Notes: a model not told the origin generated them from the letters alone. A stretch of 64,000 bases of DNA from Caprella mutica (GCA_947561585.1 CANNZV010001135.1:124001-188000); one strand, 5' to 3'; shown: positions 11,644 to 20,940, counted from the stretch's first letter. Made by a program: numbers and translations.

Positions 11644-12164
11644 ATTCAAAACAATTAGAATCTGTATTTTTGAAAATTGGAGGTAGATTTCAGGGAATAT
11701 TCACAAACGACAGTTTGCGAATAAAAAACAGAGGGATATACATAGTTAATGTTATTTCTCACCCGAATATTTTAGGGCATTGGGTGATGTTTTACTTTGA
11801 TATTAATGATAATGTAATATTTGTTGATAGTTATGCAAAAAAACCTATTTTTTACGGTGGAAATATTTTTAAATGTTACATGAGGTTTAATGTGAAAAGT
11901 TTTGTGAAAACTCAGCTGCAATCAAATGATTCACTAGTGTGTGGTCTTTATTGCCTTTATTTTGCATTCTATCTAAATAAAGAATATAGTATGAAAAGAA
12001 TACTATCCCATTTTTCAGACAATTTTAGAAGCAATGATAGAATAGTTGAAAGAATTCTTGCAGAGATTGGTGTGGATAGATGCGAGATAAGTTTCTGTCC
12101 ATCCTTAATGTACAATAAAAAATGTTTGGCTGTCTGTACATGTTCAAATACATGCAATAAATAG
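11640..12164 (+). CDS. Adenain-like capsid maturation cysteine protease
   Basis: An intact frame of 174 codons. Catalytic residues of the adenovirus protease/Ulp1 fold are visible in order: histidine 47 (LGHWV), aspartate 63 (FVDSYA), glutamine 94 (TQLQS) and cysteine 101 (VCGLYCL). The spacing is normal for Polinton proteases. The protein has additional cysteines near its end (CTCSNTC). It should cleave capsid precursors in the assembling particle. The start overlaps the end of the major capsid gene in an ATGA, which fixes the start codon. This is one of the few unbroken genes in the element. Confidence 0.92.
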   Translation: MNSKQLESVFLKIGGRFQGIFTNDSLRIKNRGIYIVNVISHPNILGHWVMFYFDINDNVIFVDSYAKKPIFYGGNIFKCYMRFNVKSFVKTQLQSNDSLVCGLYCLYFAFYLNKEYSMKRILSHFSDNFRSNDRIVERILAEIGVDRCEISFCPSLMYNKKCLAVCTCSNTCNK

Positions 12165-12212
12165 ATTTGCTTCAATAATATTCAATCAGTCATTGAATAG
12201 ATACATTGAAGG

Positions 12213-12836
12213 ATGGATGTTCAGAGTAATGAAAATGAATGTATTATTAAAGTGTTGGAGAGTTTTTTATTCACTGGTGTTAAGGTGCTTAAGAAACTCA
12301 TCGATACAATTGAAAAGAGTAATGGATATAAATCACTACATAACTATGAAGGGATTGAAATCAAGATGAATGAAGCTATTGATCAAATCAATAATGAAGT
12401 TGATGATATTCGACAGTTGATTTCTCAATCTCAGATAGAATATTCAAGATTGCAAGAATTAGAAGAGAAACTCAGTGGTGAAGTAGAGTATATGAAGAAT
12501 GGGATTAATAAACGTGCAACCATTGCAGTCGTTGAACGTGATTTTAGAGACATTGAATCAGAGTTCAATATTAAATTTAACAAAATTCAGGAGACAATGA
12601 AGAGGAATGAAAAGAACATTACAATTCAAGTTGAGAAAATATGTGAGCATCTGTTTCATCTTCGTGAACGTGTGGATGAGATGAGTACACTCAAGTCACA
12701 GGTGTCTATGATAGAAGGAAAAATAGAGTCTATCACTTCTGAGCTCATTCAAACAGGAAAAGAAATATCATGGATGAAGGAGTTACATGATGAGTTGAAT
12801 ATCAAAGTTGATGAAGTGTTAGTTAATAGAGATTGA
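12213..12836 (+). CDS. Coiled-coil protein of unknown function
   Basis: An intact frame of 207 codons lies between the protease and ATPase genes. After about 30 N-terminal residues the sequence is almost entirely long, charged heptad-like helix: isoleucine, leucine and methionine recur every three to four residues between glutamate/lysine-rich stretches, from about residue 45 to 195. There are no cysteine motifs, no signal peptide and no transmembrane segment. Polintons often carry a variable gene in this zone. By analogy with long coiled-coil structural proteins it could form a fibre, scaffold or tether, but that is speculation. Not recognised as a named family. Confidence 0.7.
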   Translation: MDVQSNENECIIKVLESFLFTGVKVLKKLIDTIEKSNGYKSLHNYEGIEIKMNEAIDQINNEVDDIRQLISQSQIEYSRLQELEEKLSGEVEYMKNGINKRATIAVVERDFRDIESEFNIKFNKIQETMKRNEKNITIQVEKICEHLFHLRERVDEMSTLKSQVSMIEGKIESITSELIQTGKEISWMKELHDELNIKVDEVLVNRD

Positions 12837-12934
12837 TTATGTATAATAATAAGTTTTCAATAAATTGTAATGTTCTAATTGTAATGTTTCATTATCATAT
12901 AAAATAGGTGGGTGTTGTTATCACTAGTGTAGTA

Positions 12935-13555
12935 ATGGAGAGGATTCAGTCTGATGAAGTTGATATTTTTAATCAATGCGCTAGGGTTTTAATTGGTGGG
13001 TTTTCAGGTAGTGGAAAGAGTTATTTTAGATCGAAGTTAATTCAACTCTACAAACATAAATTTGATAAGATTATAGTGGTTGGTTCTGAATTAGAGTGTG
13101 TGGAAGATGCAGGTGTTATTCGAGATGATGGATTTAATGTTGATTTAGATCACGATGGATTATCACCGATATTGATAATTTATGATGATATCATCTATGA
13201 TATAAAGAAATTAAAACTCGCAGCGGAAGTGTTCGTTAAAGGAAGGCATAAGAAGGTCTCAGCTATACTTTTAACACAAAATATTTTTCTTCCGAGCAAA
13301 GAATTCCGTTGCATTTCATTAAATTCAACTCATATAGTTCTCTTGCGAATGAGGGATAGTAGACAGGTGCTTCACTTTTCAACCACTTTTCTACCACAGG
13401 AAAAACGAGATATGTTTTTAAAGTTGTATAAGTTGATTGTATTGAAAGAAAAATATCGTTATTTATTGATAGATTTTACCAAAGATCCAGATTCAAAATT
13501 ACTTATCCGAACAAACATTTTTGGTGAAAGTTTAGAGACATGTATACAGATATAG
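12935..13555 (+). CDS. FtsK/HerA-type DNA packaging ATPase
   Basis: A P-loop ATPase of about 206 residues, counting from ATG 12935; an in-frame GTG 27 bp upstream is less likely. The Walker A motif GGFSGSGKSYF is at residues 21-31, Walker B (hydrophobic strand then YDD) near residues 77-84, and a sensor-like LLTQN near 110. This matches the A32-like packaging ATPases of Polintons, virophages and large DNA viruses, which pump the genome into the capsid. It is intact. Its last 16 bp overlap the start of the integrase gene in another frame, a compact arrangement typical of viral genomes. Confidence 0.92.
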   Translation: MERIQSDEVDIFNQCARVLIGGFSGSGKSYFRSKLIQLYKHKFDKIIVVGSELECVEDAGVIRDDGFNVDLDHDGLSPILIIYDDIIYDIKKLKLAAEVFVKGRHKKVSAILLTQNIFLPSKEFRCISLNSTHIVLLRMRDSRQVLHFSTTFLPQEKRDMFLKLYKLIVLKEKYRYLLIDFTKDPDSKLLIRTNIFGESLETCIQI

Positions 13556-14609
13556 ACCCTGAAAACATTTATAGAGATTTGTCTCATCCTGCTGGGTTGG
13601 GGTCTATCTCAAAATTAAAACAAGCAGGGGTTGAAGATCCTGTAAAGTATTTGAATTCTAAAGATTCATACACACTTCATAAAATAACAAGAAAAAAATT
13701 TAAAAGACGTCCATTCATCGCTTCTGGACCTGGAAAAATTGTTTGTTCTGATATAGCATATTTGAGGAGATATGAAAAACAAAATGATGATTGTGGGTAT
13801 ATGTTGATTTTCATTGATATATTTAGTAGATATTTATCAGTTTATATGGTAAAATCACTGAAAAGTAAAGATATAGTACCTAAAATGAGACATTTTTTTC
13901 AAATTCAATATATAAATATTCAAAAATGCTCACAGATGAAGGAATAGAGTTTAAATCGAATGCAATTAATGAATTATTCAATAAAAATAAAATATGTCGA
14001 TATAACACTTTCAATCGAGAGATTAAGGTTTCACTTGCTGAAAGGGTGATAAGAACTTTGAAGATGAAAATAATGCGATATATTACAGAATTTAATACTG
14101 AGAGATACATTGATGTGTTACCTATTTTAGTGGATACATATAACCATTCTAAGCATAGAGGGTTGGATTATAAAACCCCTACTGATGTTCATTTAACCAC
14201 TGCGTGGGATGAAATAGTAAGTGCATTTAAAAGTATATATAAGAATCGAAGCAAAATAAATTATGATTCATTATCTAACACGTTAAGTGTGGGCACACAC
14301 GTGCATTTAGTGGCGGCTGTGACCACACAACACAAGTTTTTCAAGGAAAGTTTTCTCAGAAACACTAAAGAGATATTTAAAATAGATGGTGTGAATGAAA
14401 CTCATCCCATTACTTACTCACTGGTTGATTTGGAAAATAAGAGAATAGAGGGGAAATTCTATAAATCAGAATTAATTCCCGTTGAGAATACAGGAATATA
14501 TAGAGTCGAAATTGTTAAAACACATAAAAAACTTGGAATTAAAAGATACCTTATACGGTACGTAGATTATCCTTTTTCAAAAAACCGATGGATAAACAAA
14601 TTGGAGTAA
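13540..14609 (+). pseudogene. RVE-family integrase with chromodomain-like tail, one frameshift
   Basis: The integrase inserts the element and makes the 6-bp duplication. The start ATG 13540 lies inside the ATPase gene. The N-terminal zone has the HPAGLGS segment and the conserved YTLHK stretch of Polinton integrases. The catalytic triad is visible: aspartate in CSDIAY (about 13748), aspartate in LTDEG (about 13934) and glutamate in SLAERVIR (about 14035). The C-terminal 40 residues resemble a chromodomain: a VEIVKTHKK strand, then YLIRYVDYP and a final tryptophan (NRWINKLE). The frame breaks between about 13900 and 13930, in AT-rich sequence just before the second catalytic aspartate. Both halves are otherwise open. 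Confidence 0.9.
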
Positions 14610-14920
14610 AAAGACTTTCAACTCTTGTGAAAAAATTGATAACAAAAACTAATAGGGAGCGAGTTGGTTATATAAAGTCAATCAAATTGAATGAGTTAAA
14701 ATTGTTGAGTGAAGCTTGTATAAATATCTTGAATGGGAATTTGAAAATAAAAAATAGAGTTAAAACTATTTTAAAAAGAGTGAGCAAAATATTGCGTAAA
14801 TTATCCTCTCGTGCAATAAAGGCTAGTGAAAAACGCAAGCTCTGGGTGGGATTGCAAGGCCTGCACATATTGAATACATTGCTCCCAATATTACAAAATG
14901 AAATTCTTTTATCTAATTAA
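14588..14920 (+). CDS. Small basic Polinton protein with hydrophobic C-terminus
   Basis: An intact frame of 110 codons overlapping the end of the integrase by 22 bp. The product is lysine/arginine-rich and ends in a helix-like segment LHILNTLLPIL. The layout (a helical region with a cysteine, a KxxLKxVSKILRKLSS-like basic helix, a KRKLW segment, then a leucine-rich tail) matches a small protein found near the integrase in many Polintons. A role in packing DNA or interacting with membranes is plausible from composition but not shown. Its final 23 bases overlap the start of the next gene. Confidence 0.65.
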   Translation: MDKQIGVKRLSTLVKKLITKTNRERVGYIKSIKLNELKLLSEACINILNGNLKIKNRVKTILKRVSKILRKLSSRAIKASEKRKLWVGLQGLHILNTLLPILQNEILLSN

Positions 14921-15495
14921 TGCACAGGAATATAAGAATATGATCAAATTTTGTGAAAAAAAATATCTGAAGAAGAAGATGAAGGTGATTTGAAAAAAAA
15001 AAACAAATTGTAAAAGATGATCATTTACCTAACGAGTTGAAATTGCAGTTATTATCTCAGATAAAGAAAATTGAGAAAGAATCTCCTGAGAAATATGAGA
15101 AAATGCATTCGATGGGGGATGAGGAAAGTGTGAGGAATGAGAGAATGCGTGATTCGAGAAATGATGGAATACAATTTGACAAGGGTGAGAGTGAAGGTGT
15201 GTCTGATGAAGATATAGCAACAATAATTAATACATTACCTGATAAATATCGCGAGGAAGGAAAATCATTATTACAACATTTATTACAATATATTACAATA
15301 TCGAAATATGGATTCATTAAACATAAAAATTTCACAAATTTTCTCAGAATTGAGGATTTGTTACGAAGTTTACTGGTGAAGCGATCAAGAGTTGTACCTG
15401 GTGTACAAGATATACTTGATATCATACCTATAGATAAGGGATATATTCAAAACAAAAAGGTGATAACAGGAGGTGGGGTGAATCCTAGAAAATAA
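14898..15495 (+). pseudogene. Conserved Polinton protein of unknown function, 5' end frameshifted
   Basis: The likely ATG is at 14898, inside the previous gene. The frame moves twice, at an A8 run (about 14955) and an A11 run (about 14993), and is then open to TAA 15493-15495. The product starts with a helix containing NAQEYKNM, has an acidic EEEDEGD stretch and a charged linker. It ends with a recognisable domain: a segment around INTLPDKYREEGKSLLQHL, a strand around YGFIKHK, then IEDLLRSLL. This layout resembles the Polinton protein whose core reads roughly as a leucine-proline helix, a short strand pair and an isoleucine-aspartate-leucine helix. Its biochemical role is unknown. Both breaks lie exactly in poly-A runs. 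Confidence 0.65.
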
Positions 15496-15796
15496 AATTA
15501 AGTGGGAAATTTTCTGAGGGGGATGTAATCACAATTGTATGGTGTATAATGTAACTATAATATTTTAAGTTAGCATGATATTTCCCGAAGAAGTTTTTAT
15601 GTGGGATGTTGTTCGTGAGGGTTGGTATTATTTTAGGTAACAGAATAGCTCAGTTGGGGGTAAAAGCTCATGGATACCCAAGCCTAATCCACTGTTGGGT
15701 ATAAATGACTTTAGAAAATTGTAAAAATCATTCAGTTTGGAGATAGCTTTCTACTCGAAGTGTTGACAGTGTGTTTATCTGCGAGTGAGTGATAAA
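15496..15796. other. Gene-free spacer with a tRNA A-box-like stretch
   Basis: There is no open frame. Around 15645-15660 the sequence TAGCTCAGTTGGG matches the internal A box of tRNA promoters, but no cloverleaf or B box follows. A short imperfect inverted pair (GGATACCCAAG; TTGGGTAT) lies just after it. Confidence 0.35.
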
Positions 15797-16655
15797 ATGG
15801 AAGAAAATCTTAGTCAGTGTGAATTACAGGAAGTTTGTTCTAATGTACCAGCGTTTGATTTTGAGGAAAGTGATGTCAAGAGACAGAGAAAGGAAATTGG
15901 TGAGTTTATCTTTTTATCATTATTTAAATGAATAAATTTATTTGATCAAATAATCTGATTGGATGTGTGGTGTGTGATTAAATTATATATTTTTTATAGA
16001 ATCACAAAAGCATTATTTACATTTGAGTGCAGAGGAGATGGGGAGAGTTGCAACTGAGTCTCTGGTGACTTTGAAAGAAGCCTTTGAAAATGGAACATTA
16101 CCAGATGATTATGGGATTTTAACACAACTTGAACCAGGTGTGTGTGTGTATATTTTATATTATTCATTTCAATCCTCTCGAATAGCGAATGCAACATTCA
16201 GTTGATAGTGTTATTTCGAATCAAATAAAAAAAAATGATATAAATTTTAATGGGTATTATTTTATCATATTCTAGTTCCTTCATGTTCAAACATATCTTC
16301 AACACCAAACATTACTGGAGTATCTGTTCCTAAGCGAATCAAGATTACTCCTGCAAATAATAATATTACTCAAAACAAAAACCCACCACCTGTTAAACGA
16401 AAAAGAGTTACTGTACCTCGGAGACCAAGGAATGCCATTCCTATTGATTTAGGAAAAGAAAATGAAAATCTTTCTGAAGATGTCGTGGTGGTTGGAGAGA
16501 AGAGGAAGAAAGTGAAGAAAGACGAAGATGAGATCAGTGATGAATATCTAGAAGATGTCATCAGAAGATATGCAATGCAAAAGTGTAAGAAGATCAAGCT
16601 GGACATGTTGATGAAGTGGGCTCTACCTGAACGATTTAATGCAGGGTCCACCTGA
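15797..16655 (+). CDS. Three-exon gene at the right end of the Polinton
   Basis: Exons 15797-15899, 16000-16137 and 16276-16655 have consensus GT/AG borders, and all introns are in phase 1. The joined length is 621 bp (206 residues), with no stop until TGA 16653. Exon 2 is a symmetric 46-codon module: a YLHLSAEEMGRV stretch and a helix ending in GTLPDDYG. It resembles the SPEQ modules at 4406-5020. Exon 3 is basic and proline-rich: a VPKRIKI stretch, KRKRVTVPRRPR-like residues, an acidic middle, then a C-terminal helix with RRYAMQKCKKIKL ending near ALPERF. The basic patches suggest a nuclear or DNA-associated protein (inference). It is intact, unlike its neighbours. Family not recognised. 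Confidence 0.68.
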
Positions 16656-16667
16656 ATGATTTAATAA

Positions 16668-18045
16668 GTGAATTTTTCTATAATACACATTTACTTTTTT
16701 AAAATGTTCAATTTCTTTTTTTTAAATTAATGTATTAATATTCAGTGTTGGTGAATTCATTGTAATATATAGAAAATGTCTTTTTAATGTAATATACTTT
16801 TAAGTTGATTTTCAGTGTTGGTGAATTCATTGTAATATATATATAGAAAATGTCTTTTTTAATGTAATATACTTTTAAGTTGATTTAGAAAATTTCTTTA
16901 GCATTAAGTAGCTGGTTCTTCTGTGAGAAAATAATAAAATATATTCGCCTCCTCTGATCGCTAACTTGTTTAAAGTCAAATTGGCGATCATAGGAGGTGT
17001 GTATTATTTTATTGAATCTACTCTGCACACCACCTCTTGGATCCTAAGAAGATGGACTGATGAAGCCTACATTATATTTTAAATAATATTATTTCATATA
17101 AACTATATTTAAAAATATTTTTAGAACAGTATACCCACCTCTATTTATTCTATCGTTTTTTATATGGTACAATTAGAAAGAAAATTTAATAGGTTGAACT
17201 ATGACAATTTGTGTTGGTTCCATATACTAAACAGTTCTATTTCATTTCTATTTATTTAATTAATACTAATTCTATGTATAACAGATTGAAATCATAACGA
17301 ATGGAAAAAAAAAAATTACTAGCCTTTTCAATTTTTTTTTTTTTGGGGGGTCCATATACCAAACAGTTCTATTTCATTTCTATTTATTTAATTAATACTA
17401 ATTCTATGTATAGCAGATTGAAATCATAGCGAATGGAAAAAAATAAATTACTAGCCTTTTCAATTATTACCCGTCTATATTATAATAATAACATTTAAAT
17501 TTTTTTAGAACAGTGTACCCACCTCTGCTCATTCTATCGTTTTCTATATGATGCATTTAGAAAGAAAATTTAATTGGGTGAACTATGTCAATTTGTGTTG
17601 GTTCCATATACTAAACAGTTCTATTTCATTTCTATTCATTTAATTTATACTAATTCTATGTATATCACATTGAAATCATAACGATTGGAAAAAATATATT
17701 ACTACCCTTTTCAAATAAATCATTACTCATCTGTCACACACTCCTTTTTTTTCTATGTAACAAATAAATTCACAATTACACATCTTAGATATTACACCAA
17801 ACTTACATATATATATTTCATCAACACATTTATTACACCTGTCAAACTATCCTTTTTTCTATGTAACAATTTAACACAGAATTATATAAAACCATCCTTT
17901 TCACTCATCAATCTCCCCACCTGTCAATCTCACCCCTCGATCACCCCACGCGAATATGCTAATTATAGCCATGCAACATTACCACGTCCTAATTATAGCC
18001 TTGCAACATTACCATGTGTAAAGATCACCCTGAAGTTACACTACT
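16668..18045. repeat. Polinton right terminal inverted repeat
   Basis: Reverse complement of 2070-3207, ending TACACTACT at 18045. It is about 240 bp longer than its partner because of two internal tandem duplications. A roughly 72-bp unit starting CAGTGTTGGTGAATTC occurs at about 16743 and again at about 16814. A unit of about 130 bp containing AACAGTTCTATTTCATTTC occurs at about 17230 and about 17360, with a further related copy near 17615. No gene is supported inside it. Confidence 0.9.
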
Positions 18046-18051
18046 TACATT
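18046..18051. repeat. Right 6-bp target-site duplication (TACATT)
   Basis: Identical to 2064-2069. The perfect match brackets the element and sets its exact boundaries. Confidence 0.93.
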
Positions 18052-18969
18052 TTGGCAAAAAAAAAATCATAAACTCTGATTTATTATCATTTAGAATAGG
18101 AAGATAGCTAGAGAATAGATTATTTTGATGTTTGTGCCGGAAAATCAGACAGGTACGACAATCTTAACAGTTGCCCCCACCCCTCCAATTTTTTTTGAAT
18201 TTAGGCACGGCTGGAGACTGTAGTCATTGTATTGCTTCACACTTATGGAGGTCTGTTGCTCAATGAAGAACACAATAAGGAAATATATATACAAGCAATT
18301 GAGCAAAAACGCTAATTATTAATTAATAAACCAACATTTCAATATTTGGATCACTTGGTGACTCAAAAAAGTTGATTAAGCGAATTGCATGGGTAATTAT
18401 CCAATTGCTGAAATCCGAGTAAATTCGAAATTTTTGCAATGCGAAAATATTGATAAATGTTTTATTTTAATGAAATAAATACAATTCACAATATTATTTT
18501 GAGAATTAAATTATTAAATTAGTTCTATCTTAGGTACCACAATAACAGCATGATTGCTCTAGAAGCCAAATTTCAAGAGAAATATTGTAATATTAATATA
18601 CAAAAGTAACAAATATTAATCTTCAATTTTGCAAGTTGTGTTTTTTCATAACAAGCCAACTAATTTTACCTATTCCATAGAAAAAAAAAAAAATCGAATA
18701 ATTCAATATTAATGGGAAAATATCATTTTGTACAAGTTTTCAAAATATCGAGAAATGGCCAGGAAATAGGCATGCAATGTTCTTTTATAACGTATCAACT
18801 TATTATAACTATTCCAAATGAAGATTCTGAAGTTTGCCCGAAACCTCTATTTTTGGCCCACCCTAATTTAGATATATACGAAAGATACCTACTAAGTATT
18901 CGTACTTTTCCTCCTAATAAATAAAAAGAACTAAAGAGTGAAAGTTGAATGTGAATATTTTTTTTATAA
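18052..18969. other. AT-rich flank, no gene
   Basis: No convincing coding sequence is seen. A short stretch at 18845-18865 is the inverse of a piece near 1890-1910. Confidence 0.5.
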
Positions 18970-19189
18970 TGAATTGAACATTTTTTTGGAATCCATGTTA
19001 AAATTGGAAAGTTATTGACGTTTCTGTATTTTGAAGGCATTTTAACTGTCCATCGCTTTATTGCTGCTCTGTGAAAAGGCCAAAAAATGGGTGATTAACT
19101 TCTACCGAGACTGTAAGAAATTGTAACAGGTCCTGCAGGAGGGATGACTCTTCTATATTTAGCTAATGAATTTGGGAGGGATAAGAAAA

Positions 19190-19870
19190 ACCTAGTTTCT
19201 ATTGTGGAAGATCACGACACCAACCCAAGGAGAGATGAGGGTACGAGGAGAAGCTTTTTCCCCTCGAAATATGCGAAAACTACCCAGGGAGGTTATAAGG
19301 CAGCCAAATAACACTAGTGCCTCCATTTTCGACAAGGCTGTTATTGGTTATTCGTCCAAACAGTGTCTTAAATGAGATAACAAGGAACGTGGAGCCCATT
19401 TTAAGGCCTTCTATGGACAAGACCTAAAAGGAAAAAGGCATTAGATGTACACAGAATTACATGAAAACAAACTTCCTACTTTGTTCTTTTTACAGATGAG
19501 GAAAGAGCCACCCTTGATTGTCTGGATGGATGGGTTAAAGTTTGGATCCTACTGGAGCTGTTTATCCACACTGGTTTCGTCGTCAACAGGGAGGCTGTGG
19601 CTTTATGTTTTGAGCGGGTATCATTGGTGAAAAGTTAATTGGCCCTTTCCGAGTACCAGATGGTGTAAACCTAACAATCCAATCCTATATTGCATCTTTT
19701 GTTGAGTACTTGTTCCCTTGGCTTAATAGTTTGCAATTATCTCGTTGGCAAAAGATGATTTTTTTGCATTACTTCGCACAATCTCATGCTTGAAGGGTTA
19801 AAACTTCTTTCCTCATATCTCTGGGCATCAAGTGAGAGACTCTCATGACTTGATTGCCTTGTTCTCTGGT
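19190..19870 (+). pseudogene. Tc1/mariner transposase remnant
   Basis: The plus strand shows, in shifting frames, a basic DNA-binding segment near 19211 (NPRRDEGTRR, then a VIRQPN stretch). A catalytic part around 19560-19800 follows, with the order typical of Tc1/mariner enzymes: a WFRRQ-like segment, a GIIGEKLIGPF strand, DGVNLTIQSY, a PWLN segment and a final IFLHYFAQSHA where active enzymes carry the second catalytic aspartate in QDNAPSH. Here that aspartate is lost. A remnant of the leucine-asparagine-PIEH block lies near 19875. In-frame stops and shifts are frequent, so it cannot make an enzyme. Confidence 0.6.
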
Positions 19871-19917
19871 CTTAAGCCCCATTGAGCATTTCTGACCCTT
19901 TCATTTGAGACATTACA

Positions 19918-20124
19918 TTAGGACTGTTTTGACGTAAGACCAATGACAGCCTTGTCAAAAGTGGAGGCACAAATGAAATTTGGCTGCCTTATGACTTGCC
20001 TACTTATTTTTCGCATATTTCGAGGGGAAATCATTTTTCTGGTACCCTCATCTCTCTTTGGGTTTGTGTCGGGTTTTTCCACTAAAGAAAATATTGTTCT
20101 CTTAAACTTAAAGGTTCCCTCCAA
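19918..20124 (-). pseudogene. Inverted copy of the transposase DNA-binding segment
   Basis: The minus-strand frame of 68 residues (VEKPDTNPKRDEGTRK, then SPRNMRKISRQVIRQPN, STFDKAVIG) is paralogous to the plus-strand reading at about 19195-19345 and better preserved. It has no attached catalytic part. It is either half of a second, inverted mariner copy or the product of an inverted duplication. Confidence 0.55.
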
Positions 20125-20129
20125 GCAAA

Positions 20130-20400
20130 TATTTGTATTACCTTATTCAACGAGGCTAATGTTTCTTATCATTTTGTTGCAAACCGCATCGAATTTGGTA
20201 GCATATTTTTAATTTTATATGCTTTTAAAGATTTTGATAATCAAAACTCTACAAAACCTATTTTACTTCCGACTTACTAATTTAAGAAAATTTCAGTGTG
20301 AAAAAAAGAATGTACACCATTTGTTTTGATTGTAAACTATGTATTAGGTTTAATAAATCCATTTAATATTCGTGTAAAGGTATAAAATTGAATGAACTTA
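20130..20400 (-). repeat. Dispersed repeat, copy 1
   Basis: Its reverse complement aligns with 59745-59975 over more than 200 bp, including ATTAAATGGATTTATTA, GGTGTACATTCTTTTT, GTAGAGTTTTGATTAT and GATAAGAAACATTAGCCTC. This is an unnamed interspersed family; the copies are clearly diverged. Confidence 0.7.
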
Positions 20401-20940
20401 TAATAGAAAAGTTTATATACTATAGGAAACAGTTGATATCTAAAATAATTTAAATAAAGGCCGAAAACGCGTGGTTTGTTTATTTAATTCAAATTTGTAA
20501 TCAAAACAAAGAGTGTACAATCTTCTTCTTGAGCGTCTGATTAGTGATTCGCTTAATTGTTGCTCACAGAGTATTAAAATACTTTAAAAACAAATTATAA
20601 AATATATACTTAACCGAATTGTATGCGGTTTGCAGAATAATGATCGTAGACCTTAGTTCTATAATATTATGTTATAAACTCATTTTTTTCCTGGAGCCTG
20701 GAGAGGACCTCTAACCCTTCCAAGTTATAAAGCTAAATATAGAAGAGTCCTCCCTTCTGCAGGACCGGCTACAATTTTTACCCACTTGGAGAAGTAATCG
20801 CCCATTTTTTGGCCTTTTCACAGAGCTGCAATAAAGCGATGGACAGTTAAAATGCCTTCAAAATGCGTAAACGTTCATAACTTTCCAATTTTTTCATGGA
20901 TTCAAAAAATATTTCAGCAAGATTCTAACATAGAAGCAAT

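Larger units (their letters stand above)
2070..18045 (+). mobile_element. Full-length Polinton/Maverick element
   Basis: A 15,976-bp element begins AGTAGTGTA and ends with its complement TACACTACT-like terminus. It is flanked by TACATT on both sides and has terminal inverted repeats of about 1.1 kb (left) and 1.4 kb (right). Inside are the diagnostic genes: protein-primed family B polymerase, penton-like and major jelly-roll capsid proteins, adenain-like cysteine protease, FtsK/HerA-type packaging ATPase and retroviral-type integrase. All large genes run on the plus strand; a small minus-strand gene sits just inside the left repeat. Both outer ends are present, so this is a complete insertion. 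However, many genes carry one-base frameshifts and the two repeats differ at several positions, so this copy is probably inactive or imperfectly assembled. Confidence 0.95.
18970..20940. mobile_element. Decayed Tc1/mariner element in an inverted arrangement
   Basis: Two inverted repeats are nested. The outer arms are about 18970-19185 and 20715-20935, both containing GTCCATCGCTTTATTGC or its complement. The inner arms are about 19195-19345 and 19935-20110. Both inner arms encode the same transposase DNA-binding part, once on each strand. Only the plus-strand side continues into a catalytic part (19490-19870). The outer repeat looks like a mariner terminus plus subterminal sequence. A further GCAATAAAGCGATGGAC terminus occurs at 21008-21024. 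Best explained as a copy rearranged by inverted duplication or by nested insertion of a second copy. Confidence 0.65.

Noticed and set aside
17685..18107. Plus-strand frame of 140 codons in the right Polinton repeat
   Set aside because: It crosses the element boundary and the target duplication, and is low complexity. The left repeat does not preserve it.
18712..18924. Plus-strand frame of 70 codons
   Set aside because: No recognisable motif. Part of it (TTTTTGGCCCACCCTAATTT) is a dispersed repeat present inverted near 1895.
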